Origin: Bacteroidales bacterium | GTDB lineage: Bacteria; Bacteroidota; Bacteroidia; Bacteroidales; P3 | Reading direction: 5' to 3' | Assembly (NCBI GenBank): GCA_017934545.1 | Contig: JAGBJI010000009.1 | Location: forward strand, 1-64,000 | Length of the DNA: 64,000 nucleotides | Part shown: one piece after another, positions 17,732 through 25,432 of the stretch | Layout of the letters: every line of letters starts with the position of its first letter | Numbering within the stretch: the stretch's first letter is position 1 | Translations under genes and position numbers: made by a program | The notes under the pieces: model-generated | The model's input: the letters and a program-made list of their open reading frames with translations, nothing else | The model's database searches: none | Told to the model about the DNA's origin: nothing

Positions 17732-19393
17732 ATGAGAAAATTATTGCTTTTCACGGCGGCACTTGTTCTTTGTGCCGACATTTATGCCCAGATGGAAATA
17801 AATTGGGGTAAACGTTTTTACGACATAAAGGACAACTGCAAACAAGCGGAGTTTCTTGCCGAAGACATTGACGGCTATTACATGTATTATTGCTTGGACG
17901 AATACATAGGCGACGGCAATTTTGAATACAAATATTACATAGCACGTTCCGACAAACAGGGCAATATTCAAAAAGTTGCACGCATTGATTTCGGCAACCC
18001 TAAATACAAGATTGAACAAACATGGCGCAGCGGCGATTTGGTAGGATTCATTCTTTCAAGAACCAAACAGGATAAGCCCAAAGAAACCAAACGCCAAAGT
18101 GCAGCACAGAAAAACGCCGCCAAAGAGAACACGGGCAAGCAAAACCTTTACGTTGAATATCTTCACTTGAAGGATATGCGTCTTGTGGGTGAACCTCAAA
18201 AGTTTATATCTTACAACTATTTCTCCGACTCCACGCAACAATCACCTTATCTTTTCAAATTCTCCGAAAACAAAACCAAGATGGTTTTCTGTTTGTTTGA
18301 AAACGACACCAACGGACGCAACGCCAATGTCCGCATTTACGACGACCGCATGAATATGTTGTGGGATAAAAACTATGCACTTAAGAATATACAGATGCCT
18401 TCTTACAAAGTAACCGACGTAGCCGTCAGCAATGACGGCAAAAGAGCTCTTTTGGCTATAAACGGTTACGCAACGGGCAAAAAAGTAAACCACGCCGACG
18501 ACAAAGCATTCCTAATCCACATGGAGCAATATCAAAACAAAGGCTATACACTTCAGATGGAAAAAGCGTGGGCTACGGATATGAAATGCTGTTTCAACAT
18601 GGAAGGCGATTATATTTTAGCAGGATATTACGGAAGTAACAACGAAAAACCGTATTTAGCCGACGGCTCGTTTGCATATACCTTTGACAAACGCCGCCAT
18701 TACCAAAAAAATTTCTCGCAATCAGAATTCAAAGAATACGAAACAGACAACATGGTCGCACCTTTCAAAGCCAACCCCAAAGACCGCAAAGCCGTCCGCC
18801 CCGTGAAGAACTCTAACGGACTTGTGATACCGTCCCAATTCACTACATACGTAGACCATTTGGTTCCGATGATTGGCGGCAACGTCATAATGGTGGGTGA
18901 GCAACGTTACGACAGCAAAGTAGTGCCTGCCAAACGCCGCGGCGACAAGCCGACGGGCGAAGACGCACGGTTTTTCAGGGATATAGCCATAACCAATATT
19001 GACAATACGGGGCTTATAACGGGCAATGCTTACATTGCAAAGCGTCAAAAAGAATACAAAACCAACAACGATTACAACGGATATGCCATAACCCGCGACA
19101 GATACGGCATGTACATAATGTTCAACGACCATATTGCCAATTTCAAAGACGGAAAATTCACACCCGTAAAGCAATATGACAGCGACAAGTTGAGAACGCA
19201 GGTAAGTTTCGTTCAGGTTTATTCCGACGGAAGCTTCAACTGGTTGCAGGCATTCAAATCCAAACAAGACAGCAAAGAGATGCCGTTTTACAAAACCCTG
19301 TTCTTAACCCACGACAAATACATAATATTCCTTGTACATCATGAAGACAACAACATGATAGGCAAGATTGAAACACGCGAAGGCATAAGATAA
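17732..19393 (+). CDS. Secreted protein of unknown function
   Basis: The open frame runs further upstream to 17582, but that part overlaps the repeat array and the -7 element. ATG 17732 begins a clean signal peptide (MRKLLLFTAALVLCADIYAQ), giving 553 residues. The mature protein has WD/beta-propeller-like phrases (VAVSNDGKRALLAINGY, NGYAITRDRYGMYIMFND), which could indicate a propeller, but I recognise no named family. A Lys/Gln-rich, probably unstructured insert (residues ~115-140) interrupts it. It opens a five-gene operon. Confidence 0.75.
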   Translation: MRKLLLFTAALVLCADIYAQMEINWGKRFYDIKDNCKQAEFLAEDIDGYYMYYCLDEYIGDGNFEYKYYIARSDKQGNIQKVARIDFGNPKYKIEQTWRSGDLVGFILSRTKQDKPKETKRQSAAQKNAAKENTGKQNLYVEYLHLKDMRLVGEPQKFISYNYFSDSTQQSPYLFKFSENKTKMVFCLFENDTNGRNANVRIYDDRMNMLWDKNYALKNIQMPSYKVTDVAVSNDGKRALLAINGYATGKKVNHADDKAFLIHMEQYQNKGYTLQMEKAWATDMKCCFNMEGDYILAGYYGSNNEKPYLADGSFAYTFDKRRHYQKNFSQSEFKEYETDNMVAPFKANPKDRKAVRPVKNSNGLVIPSQFTTYVDHLVPMIGGNVIMVGEQRYDSKVVPAKRRGDKPTGEDARFFRDIAITNIDNTGLITGNAYIAKRQKEYKTNNDYNGYAITRDRYGMYIMFNDHIANFKDGKFTPVKQYDSDKLRTQVSFVQVYSDGSFNWLQAFKSKQDSKEMPFYKTLFLTHDKYIIFLVHHEDNNMIGKIETREGIR

Positions 19394-19426
19394 CCCATCA
19401 AAACTACACATAAACACACAACGGTA

Positions 19427-19903
19427 ATGAAAAAGATATTGTCATTTGCAATTTCTGCGGTTTTGTTTTTCACTCTGTCGGCACAAAACAAACCTTACGA
19501 CGAAAGCCTTGACGGTTTAAAACAAATAGAACAGGCAGTCAACACGGCCAAACAACAAAACAAACATGTTCTTGTGCAGGTCGGAGGCAATTGGTGTCCT
19601 TGGTGCTTAAAGTTTTCCGAACTTGCACATCAGAATACGGCAATAAAAAACATCATAGACTCCAACTACGTATACATACACGTCAATTACTCAAAAGCAA
19701 ACAAGAACACTGCGGCGATGCAAAGGCTGGAAAATCCTGCAAGATTCGGTTTCCCCGTTTTTGTAATACTTGATAAAGACGGCAAACGCATACATACCCA
19801 AAACTCTTCCTATTTGGAAGAAGGCAAAGGGTACAATGAAAAACTTGTATGCGATTTTCTGCGTATTTGGACTGCAGATGCAATAAAAACATATAACAGA
19901 TAA
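19427..19903 (+). CDS. Periplasmic thioredoxin-fold protein (WCPWC)
   Basis: The 158-residue protein has a signal peptide (MKKILSFAISAVLFFTLSAQ) and a thioredoxin fold. The active-site-like motif GGNWCPWCLKF carries a CxxC pair (WCPWC), followed by the FGFPVFVILDKDGK strand with the cis-Pro expected opposite the active site. It resembles the thioredoxin_7/DUF255-like group of exported thiol proteins. It probably reduces or isomerises disulfides, or binds a ligand, in the periplasm. It lies 33 bp after the secreted protein gene and 5 bp before the SIMPL gene, in one operon. Confidence 0.82.
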   Translation: MKKILSFAISAVLFFTLSAQNKPYDESLDGLKQIEQAVNTAKQQNKHVLVQVGGNWCPWCLKFSELAHQNTAIKNIIDSNYVYIHVNYSKANKNTAAMQRLENPARFGFPVFVILDKDGKRIHTQNSSYLEEGKGYNEKLVCDFLRIWTADAIKTYNR

Positions 19904-19908
19904 CGGCT

Positions 19909-20619
19909 ATGAAAAACATGAACATCAGGGTTTCGTCCTCATTTTTGGCAATTGCAATCATAATTGCAGGATTTTTTATCTACAAAGGCCTGAAAAGTTT
20001 CTCGGACAAAGAGCGTGCAGTGACGGTTAAAGGCCTGTCGGAACGCACCGTGGAAGTGGACTATGCCAACCTGACCATACGCTATGCCATAGGAGGAAAC
20101 AATATGGAAGAAGTATTGAAAGGCATAGAGGAAAACAACAACAAGATAACGCAATTCGCCGTATCAAAAGGACTGAACAAAAACGAAATATCCATAAACG
20201 TTCCCAATATAAAGGACAAAAAAAACCAAGAATACGAAAGCAGTGCCAACATAACGTACAGATACTATGCAACGGTTAAGATTACGCTGATTTCCAACAA
20301 CGTCAAAAGCGTGCGGGACATAGAGATGAACCAATTTGATTTGTTTAAAGAAGGAATAAATCTGATAAAACAAGAAGATTATTACGATGCGTCAAACCAA
20401 ACCTATACTTTCACCAAACTCAACGACATAAAACCGCAGATGATACGCGAATCCATAACCAACGCAAAGAAATCCGCCGACGAATTTGCACAAAACAGCA
20501 ACGCTAAAATCAAAAGTATAAAATCTGCAAAGCAGGGGCAATTTGAAATAATCCCAACTGACGACCCGTTGAAAGTGAAACTGCGGGTGGTATCCACAAT
20601 AGAATACTTTATAAAATAG
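19909..20619 (+). CDS. SIMPL (DUF541) domain membrane-anchored protein
   Basis: This 236-residue protein has one N-terminal transmembrane anchor (residues ~9-26, SSFLAIAIIIAGFFIYKGLK) and then the SIMPL/DUF541 fold: VTVKGLSERTVEVDYANLTI at the start, a helix with NNKITQF, and the AKKSADEFAQ helix near the end. SIMPL proteins are envelope proteins, some linked to stress; the biochemical role is unsettled. The anchor leaves the domain in the periplasm. A second ATG at 19918 is an equally possible start. Five bases separate it from the thioredoxin gene and nine from the next. Confidence 0.85.
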   Translation: MKNMNIRVSSSFLAIAIIIAGFFIYKGLKSFSDKERAVTVKGLSERTVEVDYANLTIRYAIGGNNMEEVLKGIEENNNKITQFAVSKGLNKNEISINVPNIKDKKNQEYESSANITYRYYATVKITLISNNVKSVRDIEMNQFDLFKEGINLIKQEDYYDASNQTYTFTKLNDIKPQMIRESITNAKKSADEFAQNSNAKIKSIKSAKQGQFEIIPTDDPLKVKLRVVSTIEYFIK

Positions 20620-20628
20620 GTTTACGCT

Positions 20629-21297
20629 ATGGAAGAAATTCTTAATTTTCTGCGTTTGGTAAGGGTTAACAACAACCGAGAGTGGTTTCATGCTAACAAA
20701 GACTTATACCTTGCCGCCAAAGACAAATTTGAATCCTTGGCAAAGGAAATCCTTGCGGGTGTACAGGCTTTTGATGCTTCCTGCAGGGAACTTGACCTGT
20801 CGGATTGCTTGTACAGATTTTACAGGGACACACGTTTTTCCAAAGACAAAACGCCTTACAAAACACATATGGGCGTTTACATATGCCCGAAAGGCAAAAA
20901 ATCCATGTGGGCGGGCTATTATTTCCACATAGAACCCGAATCGGATTATTTGGGGTCGCATATGTTGTGCTGCGGGGCATACATGCCCGACAACGAAATG
21001 CTCAAAGTGTTGCGGGAAGACATTTTTACCAACGGCGAAGAGTATGTCAAAGCCGTCAAACAGGCAAAACATTTTACTTTATGCAGCGAGCCGTCACTGA
21101 AAAAACTCCCTAAAGAGTTTGCCGAATCGCCTTACGGCGAATACATCAAACTCAAAGCACATCTTTTGCAGTTGGATGTCAACACCCAATTCTTAATGCA
21201 GGACAATTTGGCACAAAACGTCGTCAAAGAATTCAAAACCTGCCGCAATTACGTTGCCTATCTGAACCGTGCGTTCTCCTTTACGGGCAACTACTAA
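20629..21297 (+). CDS. DUF2461 family protein
   Basis: The 222-residue cytoplasmic protein matches the DUF2461 (TIGR02453) family: NNREWFHANKDLY near the N-terminus, then YRFYRDTRFSKDKTPYKTH and the GYYFHIEPE block. The charged residues and the F/Y-R-D-R-F-S-K-D-K-P-Y-K motif are the family signature. No activity is established as far as I know. Its position between the SIMPL gene and the Dus gene, with 5-9 bp spacing, shows only co-transcription. Confidence 0.88.
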   Translation: MEEILNFLRLVRVNNNREWFHANKDLYLAAKDKFESLAKEILAGVQAFDASCRELDLSDCLYRFYRDTRFSKDKTPYKTHMGVYICPKGKKSMWAGYYFHIEPESDYLGSHMLCCGAYMPDNEMLKVLREDIFTNGEEYVKAVKQAKHFTLCSEPSLKKLPKEFAESPYGEYIKLKAHLLQLDVNTQFLMQDNLAQNVVKEFKTCRNYVAYLNRAFSFTGNY

Positions 21298-21308
21298 CCC
21301 TTTTGCCG

Positions 21309-22322
21309 ATGGGCATACAGTCTATTATACCCAAAATAAAAACACAGGACACGGTCGTTTTTTCCGTTTCGCTGTTTTCAAGCGAAGACAGACTGATTTT
21401 GGCTCCGATGCAAAACCTGACAAGTGCGTTTTTCAGAAAAACATTCAACGATTTTTTTCCGTCAAACATTGACAGTGCCGTTTCGCCTTTCATTTCCACC
21501 TCATCGTCTTCGCAAAACATAAACTCTTCTGTATACCGTGACATCTTAAAAGAAGAAAACAATAACTACATTGAACTTGTCCCGCAAATTCTCGGTCACT
21601 GTCCGACGGCCGTTGCACAATGTGCCGCAATCATTGAGCGGTTGGGATACAGGGAAGTAAACATCAACATGGGCTGTCCGAAAAAAGACATTGTCAATCA
21701 TGACCGCGGGGCAGGCCTTTTACGCAGAGCGGATTTGGTTAAACAAATCATTGAAAACATACTGACAACCACCAATCTGCAAATAAGTCTGAAAGTTCGG
21801 TTAGGCATAAACAATTCAACGGAATTGCAAAACCTTGTGCCTGTAATAAATTCCTACCCGTTGAAATCAGTAACCGTTCACTCCAGAACTCAAGTGCAAC
21901 AATACCAAGGACGCCCTAATTTAGATGAATTTGAACGTTTTGCACTCCAAATCAAACCTACCGTCGTATATAACGGAGATATTTTTTCAGCCGAAGATTT
22001 TACAAAACTCAAGATGCGGTTTCCGTTCATAAAACATTGGATGATAGGCCGCGGAATATTACAAAATCCGTTTCTTTGTGCCGATATACGCAACATTCCT
22101 TACAATAAACAACAAACACTGCTGCCCTACCTTACGGCGTTGCAGGACAATTTCGCCCAATCGCTTATGCACCCGAGCGAAACCGCCGTGCTTAACAAGA
22201 TGAAAGAAATGGTAAAATATCTTTCCGTAGGTTTCCGTTTTGAAACCGAAGAATTGCTGCACACAGAGCAACTTGCGGATTTCAACTTTAAATTAAAACA
22301 ACAAATTGAAAACATGTTTTAA
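21309..22322 (+). CDS. dus: tRNA-dihydrouridine synthase
   Basis: About 337 residues from ATG 21309 (a TTG at 21303 would add two). Dus enzymes use FMN and NADPH to reduce uridines in tRNA D-loops. Visible motifs are LILAPMQNLTSAFFRK (FMN site), NINMGCPKKDI with the catalytic Cys, LKVRLGI, VTVHSRTQVQQYQGRP, VVYNGDIFSAED and MIGRGILQNPF. About 28 residues precede the usual start of the barrel. It ends the 17732 operon; a CATATG array follows 31 bp after the stop. Confidence 0.93.
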   Translation: MGIQSIIPKIKTQDTVVFSVSLFSSEDRLILAPMQNLTSAFFRKTFNDFFPSNIDSAVSPFISTSSSSQNINSSVYRDILKEENNNYIELVPQILGHCPTAVAQCAAIIERLGYREVNINMGCPKKDIVNHDRGAGLLRRADLVKQIIENILTTTNLQISLKVRLGINNSTELQNLVPVINSYPLKSVTVHSRTQVQQYQGRPNLDEFERFALQIKPTVVYNGDIFSAEDFTKLKMRFPFIKHWMIGRGILQNPFLCADIRNIPYNKQQTLLPYLTALQDNFAQSLMHPSETAVLNKMKEMVKYLSVGFRFETEELLHTEQLADFNFKLKQQIENMF

Positions 22323-22353
22323 AAATACGCATTGACATTTGAATTTGAAAAAA

Positions 22354-22447
22354 CATATGTTTTTGAATAAAAAAACATATGAATTTTAATCAAAAAACAT
22401 ATGTTTTTTTTCTGAAATACATATGTTTTTTTTTATTCCTTTTCAGA
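22354..22447. repeat. 22-bp CATATG array, copy 3 (direct)
   Basis: CATATG starts at 22354, 22376, 22398 and 22420, followed by TTCAGA at 22442: five cores at exactly 22 bp. Linker 2 (AATTTTAATCAAAAAA) is identical to that of copies 1, 4 and 6. Linkers 1 and 3 differ, so this is a diverged copy. It fills the first part of the 323-bp gap between dus and rpsU; the remainder holds the rpsU promoter and leader. Confidence 0.9.
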
Positions 22448-22560
22448 AAAGGATTTTTTTACACATATAAATGCCGCGGCAAACTGTCGGTACAGTACGT
22501 ATTAAAAAGATGCTTTTTGCAACGAAATTAGATATTTATGCAATAAAAATTTGAAAATAT

Positions 22561-22591
22561 TTTGTCAGAACAATAAAAAGATGTAATTTTG
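22561..22591 (+). promoter_or_regulatory. rpsU promoter
   Basis: TTTG at 22561 and TAATTTTG at 22584-22591 are separated by 19 bp, a near-ideal Bacteroidetes promoter. The predicted leader is about 50 nt. Confidence 0.7.
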
Positions 22592-22628
22592 CAATTTCAA
22601 AGTAACAATTAGTATTAACATTTAAAAA

Positions 22629-22638
22629 AGAAAGAGGT
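22629..22638 (+). promoter_or_regulatory. Purine-rich Shine-Dalgarno-like site of rpsU
   Basis: AGAAAGAGGT lies 7 nt before the start codon and matches most of the anti-Shine-Dalgarno complement (one G short of AGAAAGGAGGT). Most starts in this window have only A/T-rich sequence, so a site on rpsU is notable. In Bacteroidia ribosomes bS21 helps hide the anti-SD, which makes autoregulation possible. Confidence 0.55.
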
Positions 22639-22645
22639 ATTATTT

Positions 22646-22843
22646 ATGATTATTGTTCCGATTAAAGAAGGTGAGAACCTTGAAAGGGCGCTTAAAAAAC
22701 TGAAAAGAAAATTTGACAAAACAGGAGTAGTCAGAGAATTAAGAAGCAGAAAACAATTCACCAAACCTTCCGTTATTGCCAGAGAGAAAAAATTGAAAGC
22801 AATTTATGTTCAGAAGTTAAGACAAGCCGAAATGGACAAATAA
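22646..22843 (+). CDS. rpsU: 30S ribosomal protein bS21
   Basis: This 65-residue basic protein matches bS21: IIVPIKEGENLERALKKLKRKFDKTGVVRELR, then a Lys/Arg-rich helical tail. In Bacteroidia bS21 sits with bS6 and bS18 near the 3' end of 16S rRNA and contributes to sequestering the anti-Shine-Dalgarno sequence. It has its own promoter, a purine-rich ribosome-binding site and a strong terminator, so it forms a single-gene unit ahead of xerC and hpf. The bS21-recombinase-HPF neighbourhood recurs in Bacteroidetes as far as I recall. Confidence 0.96.
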   Translation: MIIVPIKEGENLERALKKLKRKFDKTGVVRELRSRKQFTKPSVIAREKKLKAIYVQKLRQAEMDK

Positions 22844-22860
22844 TTCATAAAGCAATCATT

Positions 22861-22893
22861 AAAAACTTACAAATTTTAAATTTGTAAGTTTTT
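22861..22893 (+). terminator. rpsU terminator
   Basis: Arms 22861-22876 and 22878-22893 form a long A/T-rich inverted repeat containing ACTTAC/GTAAGT, followed by a T run. It ends rpsU transcription directly against the xerC -7 element. Confidence 0.8.
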
Positions 22894-22898
22894 TTTTA

Positions 22899-22906
22899 TA
22901 CCTTTG
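22899..22906 (+). promoter_or_regulatory. -7 element for xerC, implying a leaderless transcript
   Basis: TACCTTTG fits TAnnTTTG and ends only 5 bp before ATG 22912. With a transcription start about 5 bp past the element, the mRNA would begin at or within a couple of bases of the start codon. No clear -33 TTTG stands at normal spacing because the rpsU terminator occupies that place. Confidence 0.5.
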
Positions 22907-22911
22907 CCTTT

Positions 22912-23808
22912 ATGAAAACAGCGGAATTTGTTGCATACTTGGAAAAAACAAAAAAGAAATCCGATTTAACCGTTCAGTCCTATTTGTCGGATTTGCGGCA
23001 GTTTGAACTTTTTTTAAACACAACTGACCCCGACAATTTCCCCTCTGACGACGATTCAAAGATTGATTTTCAACTGATAAGGCTTTGGATTATGCATCTG
23101 TCCGACAGCAATATTTCGCCGCGGAGCATAAACAGAAAGCTTTCTGCGTTGCGTTCGTATTTCAGATTTATAGAAAAAAACGACACGGCGTTCGAAAGCC
23201 CGATGGCAAAGATTGTTCCGCCAAAATACACCAACAAAAAACAATCGTATCTTTCGCAAAACGACATACAGGATTTGTTTGCAGAACAACCCGATGAAAA
23301 CGATTTTGTGCAACTGCGTAATTATCTGATATTGGAAATACTCTATGCAACTGGGATACGCCAAGCCGAACTGCTGCGGTTGCATGAACAGGACATAGAC
23401 CTTGATTACAAAACACTTAAAATACACGGAAAGGGAAATAAGGAACGTTTTGTGCCGATAAACGCCAAAATTATTGACGGTTTGATAAAATATATTGACC
23501 TCAAACACCGTTTGAATATAAAAGAGGGTCACCTCATGGTAAACCAAGACGGAAGCATAATGAGTAAGATGCAGTTGTATTCAATGATTCACAAAAGATT
23601 AGACGGCTACAACATATCCAAACGGTCGGCACATGTGTTCAGGCATACCTGTGCCACGCATCTGACGGAAAACGATGCGGATATTGTGAACGTGAAAAAT
23701 CTTTTGGGTCATGCGAATTTAAGTGCCACCGAAATTTATACCCACCCGTCAATAGAGAAACTTAAACAGGAATACAAAAAAACATTCGGAAAGAAGTTTA
23801 ACAATTAA
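22912..23808 (+). CDS. XerC/D-type tyrosine recombinase
   Basis: At 298 residues this is the usual length for Xer recombinases, which resolve chromosome dimers at dif. The N-terminal SAM-like core-binding domain spans ~1-95. The catalytic domain carries Arg in YATGIRQAELLRL, Lys in HGKGNKERFVPI, the HxxR box in HVFRHTCATHL, His in LLGHANLSATEIYTH and the nucleophilic Tyr in the same segment. It lies between rpsU and hpf and has no integrase-specific extension or nearby attachment site, so a housekeeping role is likelier than a mobile-element one. Whether it is XerC or XerD cannot be settled here. Confidence 0.92.
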   Translation: MKTAEFVAYLEKTKKKSDLTVQSYLSDLRQFELFLNTTDPDNFPSDDDSKIDFQLIRLWIMHLSDSNISPRSINRKLSALRSYFRFIEKNDTAFESPMAKIVPPKYTNKKQSYLSQNDIQDLFAEQPDENDFVQLRNYLILEILYATGIRQAELLRLHEQDIDLDYKTLKIHGKGNKERFVPINAKIIDGLIKYIDLKHRLNIKEGHLMVNQDGSIMSKMQLYSMIHKRLDGYNISKRSAHVFRHTCATHLTENDADIVNVKNLLGHANLSATEIYTHPSIEKLKQEYKKTFGKKFNN

Positions 23809-23816
23809 AAAAAAAC

Positions 23817-23824
23817 AAGGAGGA
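23817..23824 (+). promoter_or_regulatory. Strong Shine-Dalgarno of hpf
   Basis: AAGGAGGA with a 4-nt gap to ATG 23829 is a near-perfect anti-SD match, the best seen at any start in the window. It suggests that translation of the hibernation factor depends on ribosomes whose anti-SD is accessible. Confidence 0.8.
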
Positions 23825-23828
23825 TATT

Positions 23829-24101
23829 ATGGAAGTAAAAGTTAATGCAGTTAATTTCAAAGCAGACGGAAAACTTATTGAATTTGTAAAAGAAAAAGTT
23901 TCCAAATTGGAACGTCATGCTGCAGGATTATTACAAGCTGATGTAACCCTGTCCGAAGACAAGGAAAAAGTAGCCGACATCCGCGTGGTTGTAAGGGGCA
24001 ACGATTTGTATGCTTCCAAACAAGCATCAAGTTTTGAAGAGGCAGTGATGTTGTCAATTGACGCATTAAAGAGCCAAATCAACAAATTCAAAGAAAAGTA
24101 A
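23829..24101 (+). CDS. hpf: Ribosome hibernation promoting factor (short HPF/RaiA family)
   Basis: This 90-residue protein of the sigma-54-modulation/HPF family starts VKVNAVNFKADGKLIEFVKEKVSKLERH and continues with a beta strand (ADVTLSEDKE), VRGNDLYASKQ and a final amphipathic helix. It has only the ribosome-binding domain, lacking the dimerising tail of long HPF. The family binds the 30S decoding region in stationary phase and silences ribosomes. It is preceded by the strongest Shine-Dalgarno in the window, 20 bp after xerC, and followed by a two-way terminator. Confidence 0.93.
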   Translation: MEVKVNAVNFKADGKLIEFVKEKVSKLERHAAGLLQADVTLSEDKEKVADIRVVVRGNDLYASKQASSFEEAVMLSIDALKSQINKFKEK

Positions 24102-24116
24102 CAGCCGCTTATTAAT

Positions 24117-24156
24117 AAAAGAGCGGAGTTTTACCTTTGGTAAAACTCCGCTCTTG
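24117..24156. terminator. Bidirectional terminator between hpf and the inositol cluster
   Basis: Arms 24121-24135 and 24139-24153 are perfectly complementary over 15 bp (GAGCGGAGTTTTACC and its complement) with a 3-nt loop, flanked by A on the left and T on the right. It serves both convergent units. Confidence 0.9.
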
Positions 24157-24173
24157 CTTTTTAAAGCAATAAA

Positions 24174-25331
24174 TTATTTCTTTTTTCTGTTTGCCTGAGG
24201 CTCGGTTAACTTGGTAAGTTTTCTTTCAGCCAACATTCTGCACTCGTATTGTGCGTCTTCAAAAGTCATAGGGAACGGAGGAGTTTTTTGAGTGAATGCA
24301 CTTGCTCCGTGTAACGAACCCGTAATACCCAATTCTCTTGCAACTTTCAAATAGCGTATAGCATCTATCACAACACCTGCACTGTTAGGTGAGTCAATAA
24401 CCGACAAACGTGCGTCAAAAGTAACAGGGCTGCCGCCGAAACCTTCAAGTTCCAAATGGAATGTTGCTATCTTGTTGTCTTTATAGAACTCTATGTATTC
24501 CGAAGGGCCTGCATGCAAGAATGAATCCGTGGTAGGAATATTTCTTATATCGTTTTGGCAACGGATAACATTCTCTTTGGAAATTTTCTTTGACTTCAAA
24601 CGGTTTTGATTCATCATGTTCATAAAGTCCGTATTGCCGCCGCAGTTCTGCTGAATGTGACATTTAACTTTGTGACCGCGTGCAAAAGCCAATTCCTGCA
24701 ACATTTGGGACAATATACTTGCACCGAATTGCGATTTCATATCATCACCTATCAAAGGCAATCCTGCATCAATGAATTTTTGTTCCCATACCGGGTCAGA
24801 TGCGATAAAAACAGGAATACAGTTAAGGAATGCTACATTGGCGTCAATTGCACATTGTGCATAAAATTTTACGCCTTCTTCGCTTCCGACAGGCAGATAA
24901 TCAATAAGGATGTCCGCTTTGGTTTCCTTCAATACCTTTACAACGTCAACTTCTTCGTGTTCGGTGTCAAGAACGAACGTTGTATCCTGCGGATATTTCT
25001 CATAATTAAGCATGTGTTCGGACACTCCGTCCATAACAGGAGCTTTTTGGACAATGACATTGCTCTTCGGGAATTTCTGTGGGTCTATTATGTTAATAGT
25101 ACAGTTAGGTTTTGCATATATAGCCTCGCTTAAAGGTTTGCCGACCTTACGTGCATCAATATCAAAAGCAGCAACCACCTCAATATCTTGGGCAGTGTAT
25201 CCGCCGATATTGGCAGCCATCATACCCTCAGGGGCGTTTTGATGCTTCGGATTGCCGTAATACTCTAATCCTTGTATCAATGCAGAGGCACAATTTCCTA
25301 TACCCGCAATTGCAATTTTTATTTTTTCCAT
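24174..25331 (-). CDS. ino1: myo-inositol-3-phosphate synthase (MIPS)
   Basis: The 385-residue enzyme converts glucose 6-phosphate to 1L-myo-inositol 1-phosphate with NAD. The N-terminal Rossmann motif is AIAGIGNCASALIQG, followed by AAFDIDARKVG. The family core includes IDYLPVGSEEGVKFYAQCA, FIASDPVWEQKF, GDDMKSQFGASILSQ, HIQQNCGGNTDFMNM, SKKISKENV and the FHLELEGFGGSPVTFDARLSV block. It is of the short archaeal/actinobacterial type. It is the last gene of the leftward inositol cluster and supplies the head group. Confidence 0.95.
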   Translation of the reverse strand: MEKIKIAIAGIGNCASALIQGLEYYGNPKHQNAPEGMMAANIGGYTAQDIEVVAAFDIDARKVGKPLSEAIYAKPNCTINIIDPQKFPKSNVIVQKAPVMDGVSEHMLNYEKYPQDTTFVLDTEHEEVDVVKVLKETKADILIDYLPVGSEEGVKFYAQCAIDANVAFLNCIPVFIASDPVWEQKFIDAGLPLIGDDMKSQFGASILSQMLQELAFARGHKVKCHIQQNCGGNTDFMNMMNQNRLKSKKISKENVIRCQNDIRNIPTTDSFLHAGPSEYIEFYKDNKIATFHLELEGFGGSPVTFDARLSVIDSPNSAGVVIDAIRYLKVARELGITGSLHGASAFTQKTPPFPMTFEDAQYECRMLAERKLTKLTEPQANRKKK

Positions 25332-25432
25332 TTCATTAAAATACTTTTATAGTTTTTTACTTTATGTTAATATTCTCTTTTATGGTTTGTATCCCGTCTG
25401 GTCTTTAACGCAATTTCTTTAAATTTATTATC

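Noticed and set aside
22912-23808. Integrase of a mobile element
   Set aside because: Xer length and motifs, housekeeping neighbours (rpsU, hpf), and no attachment repeats or cargo genes.
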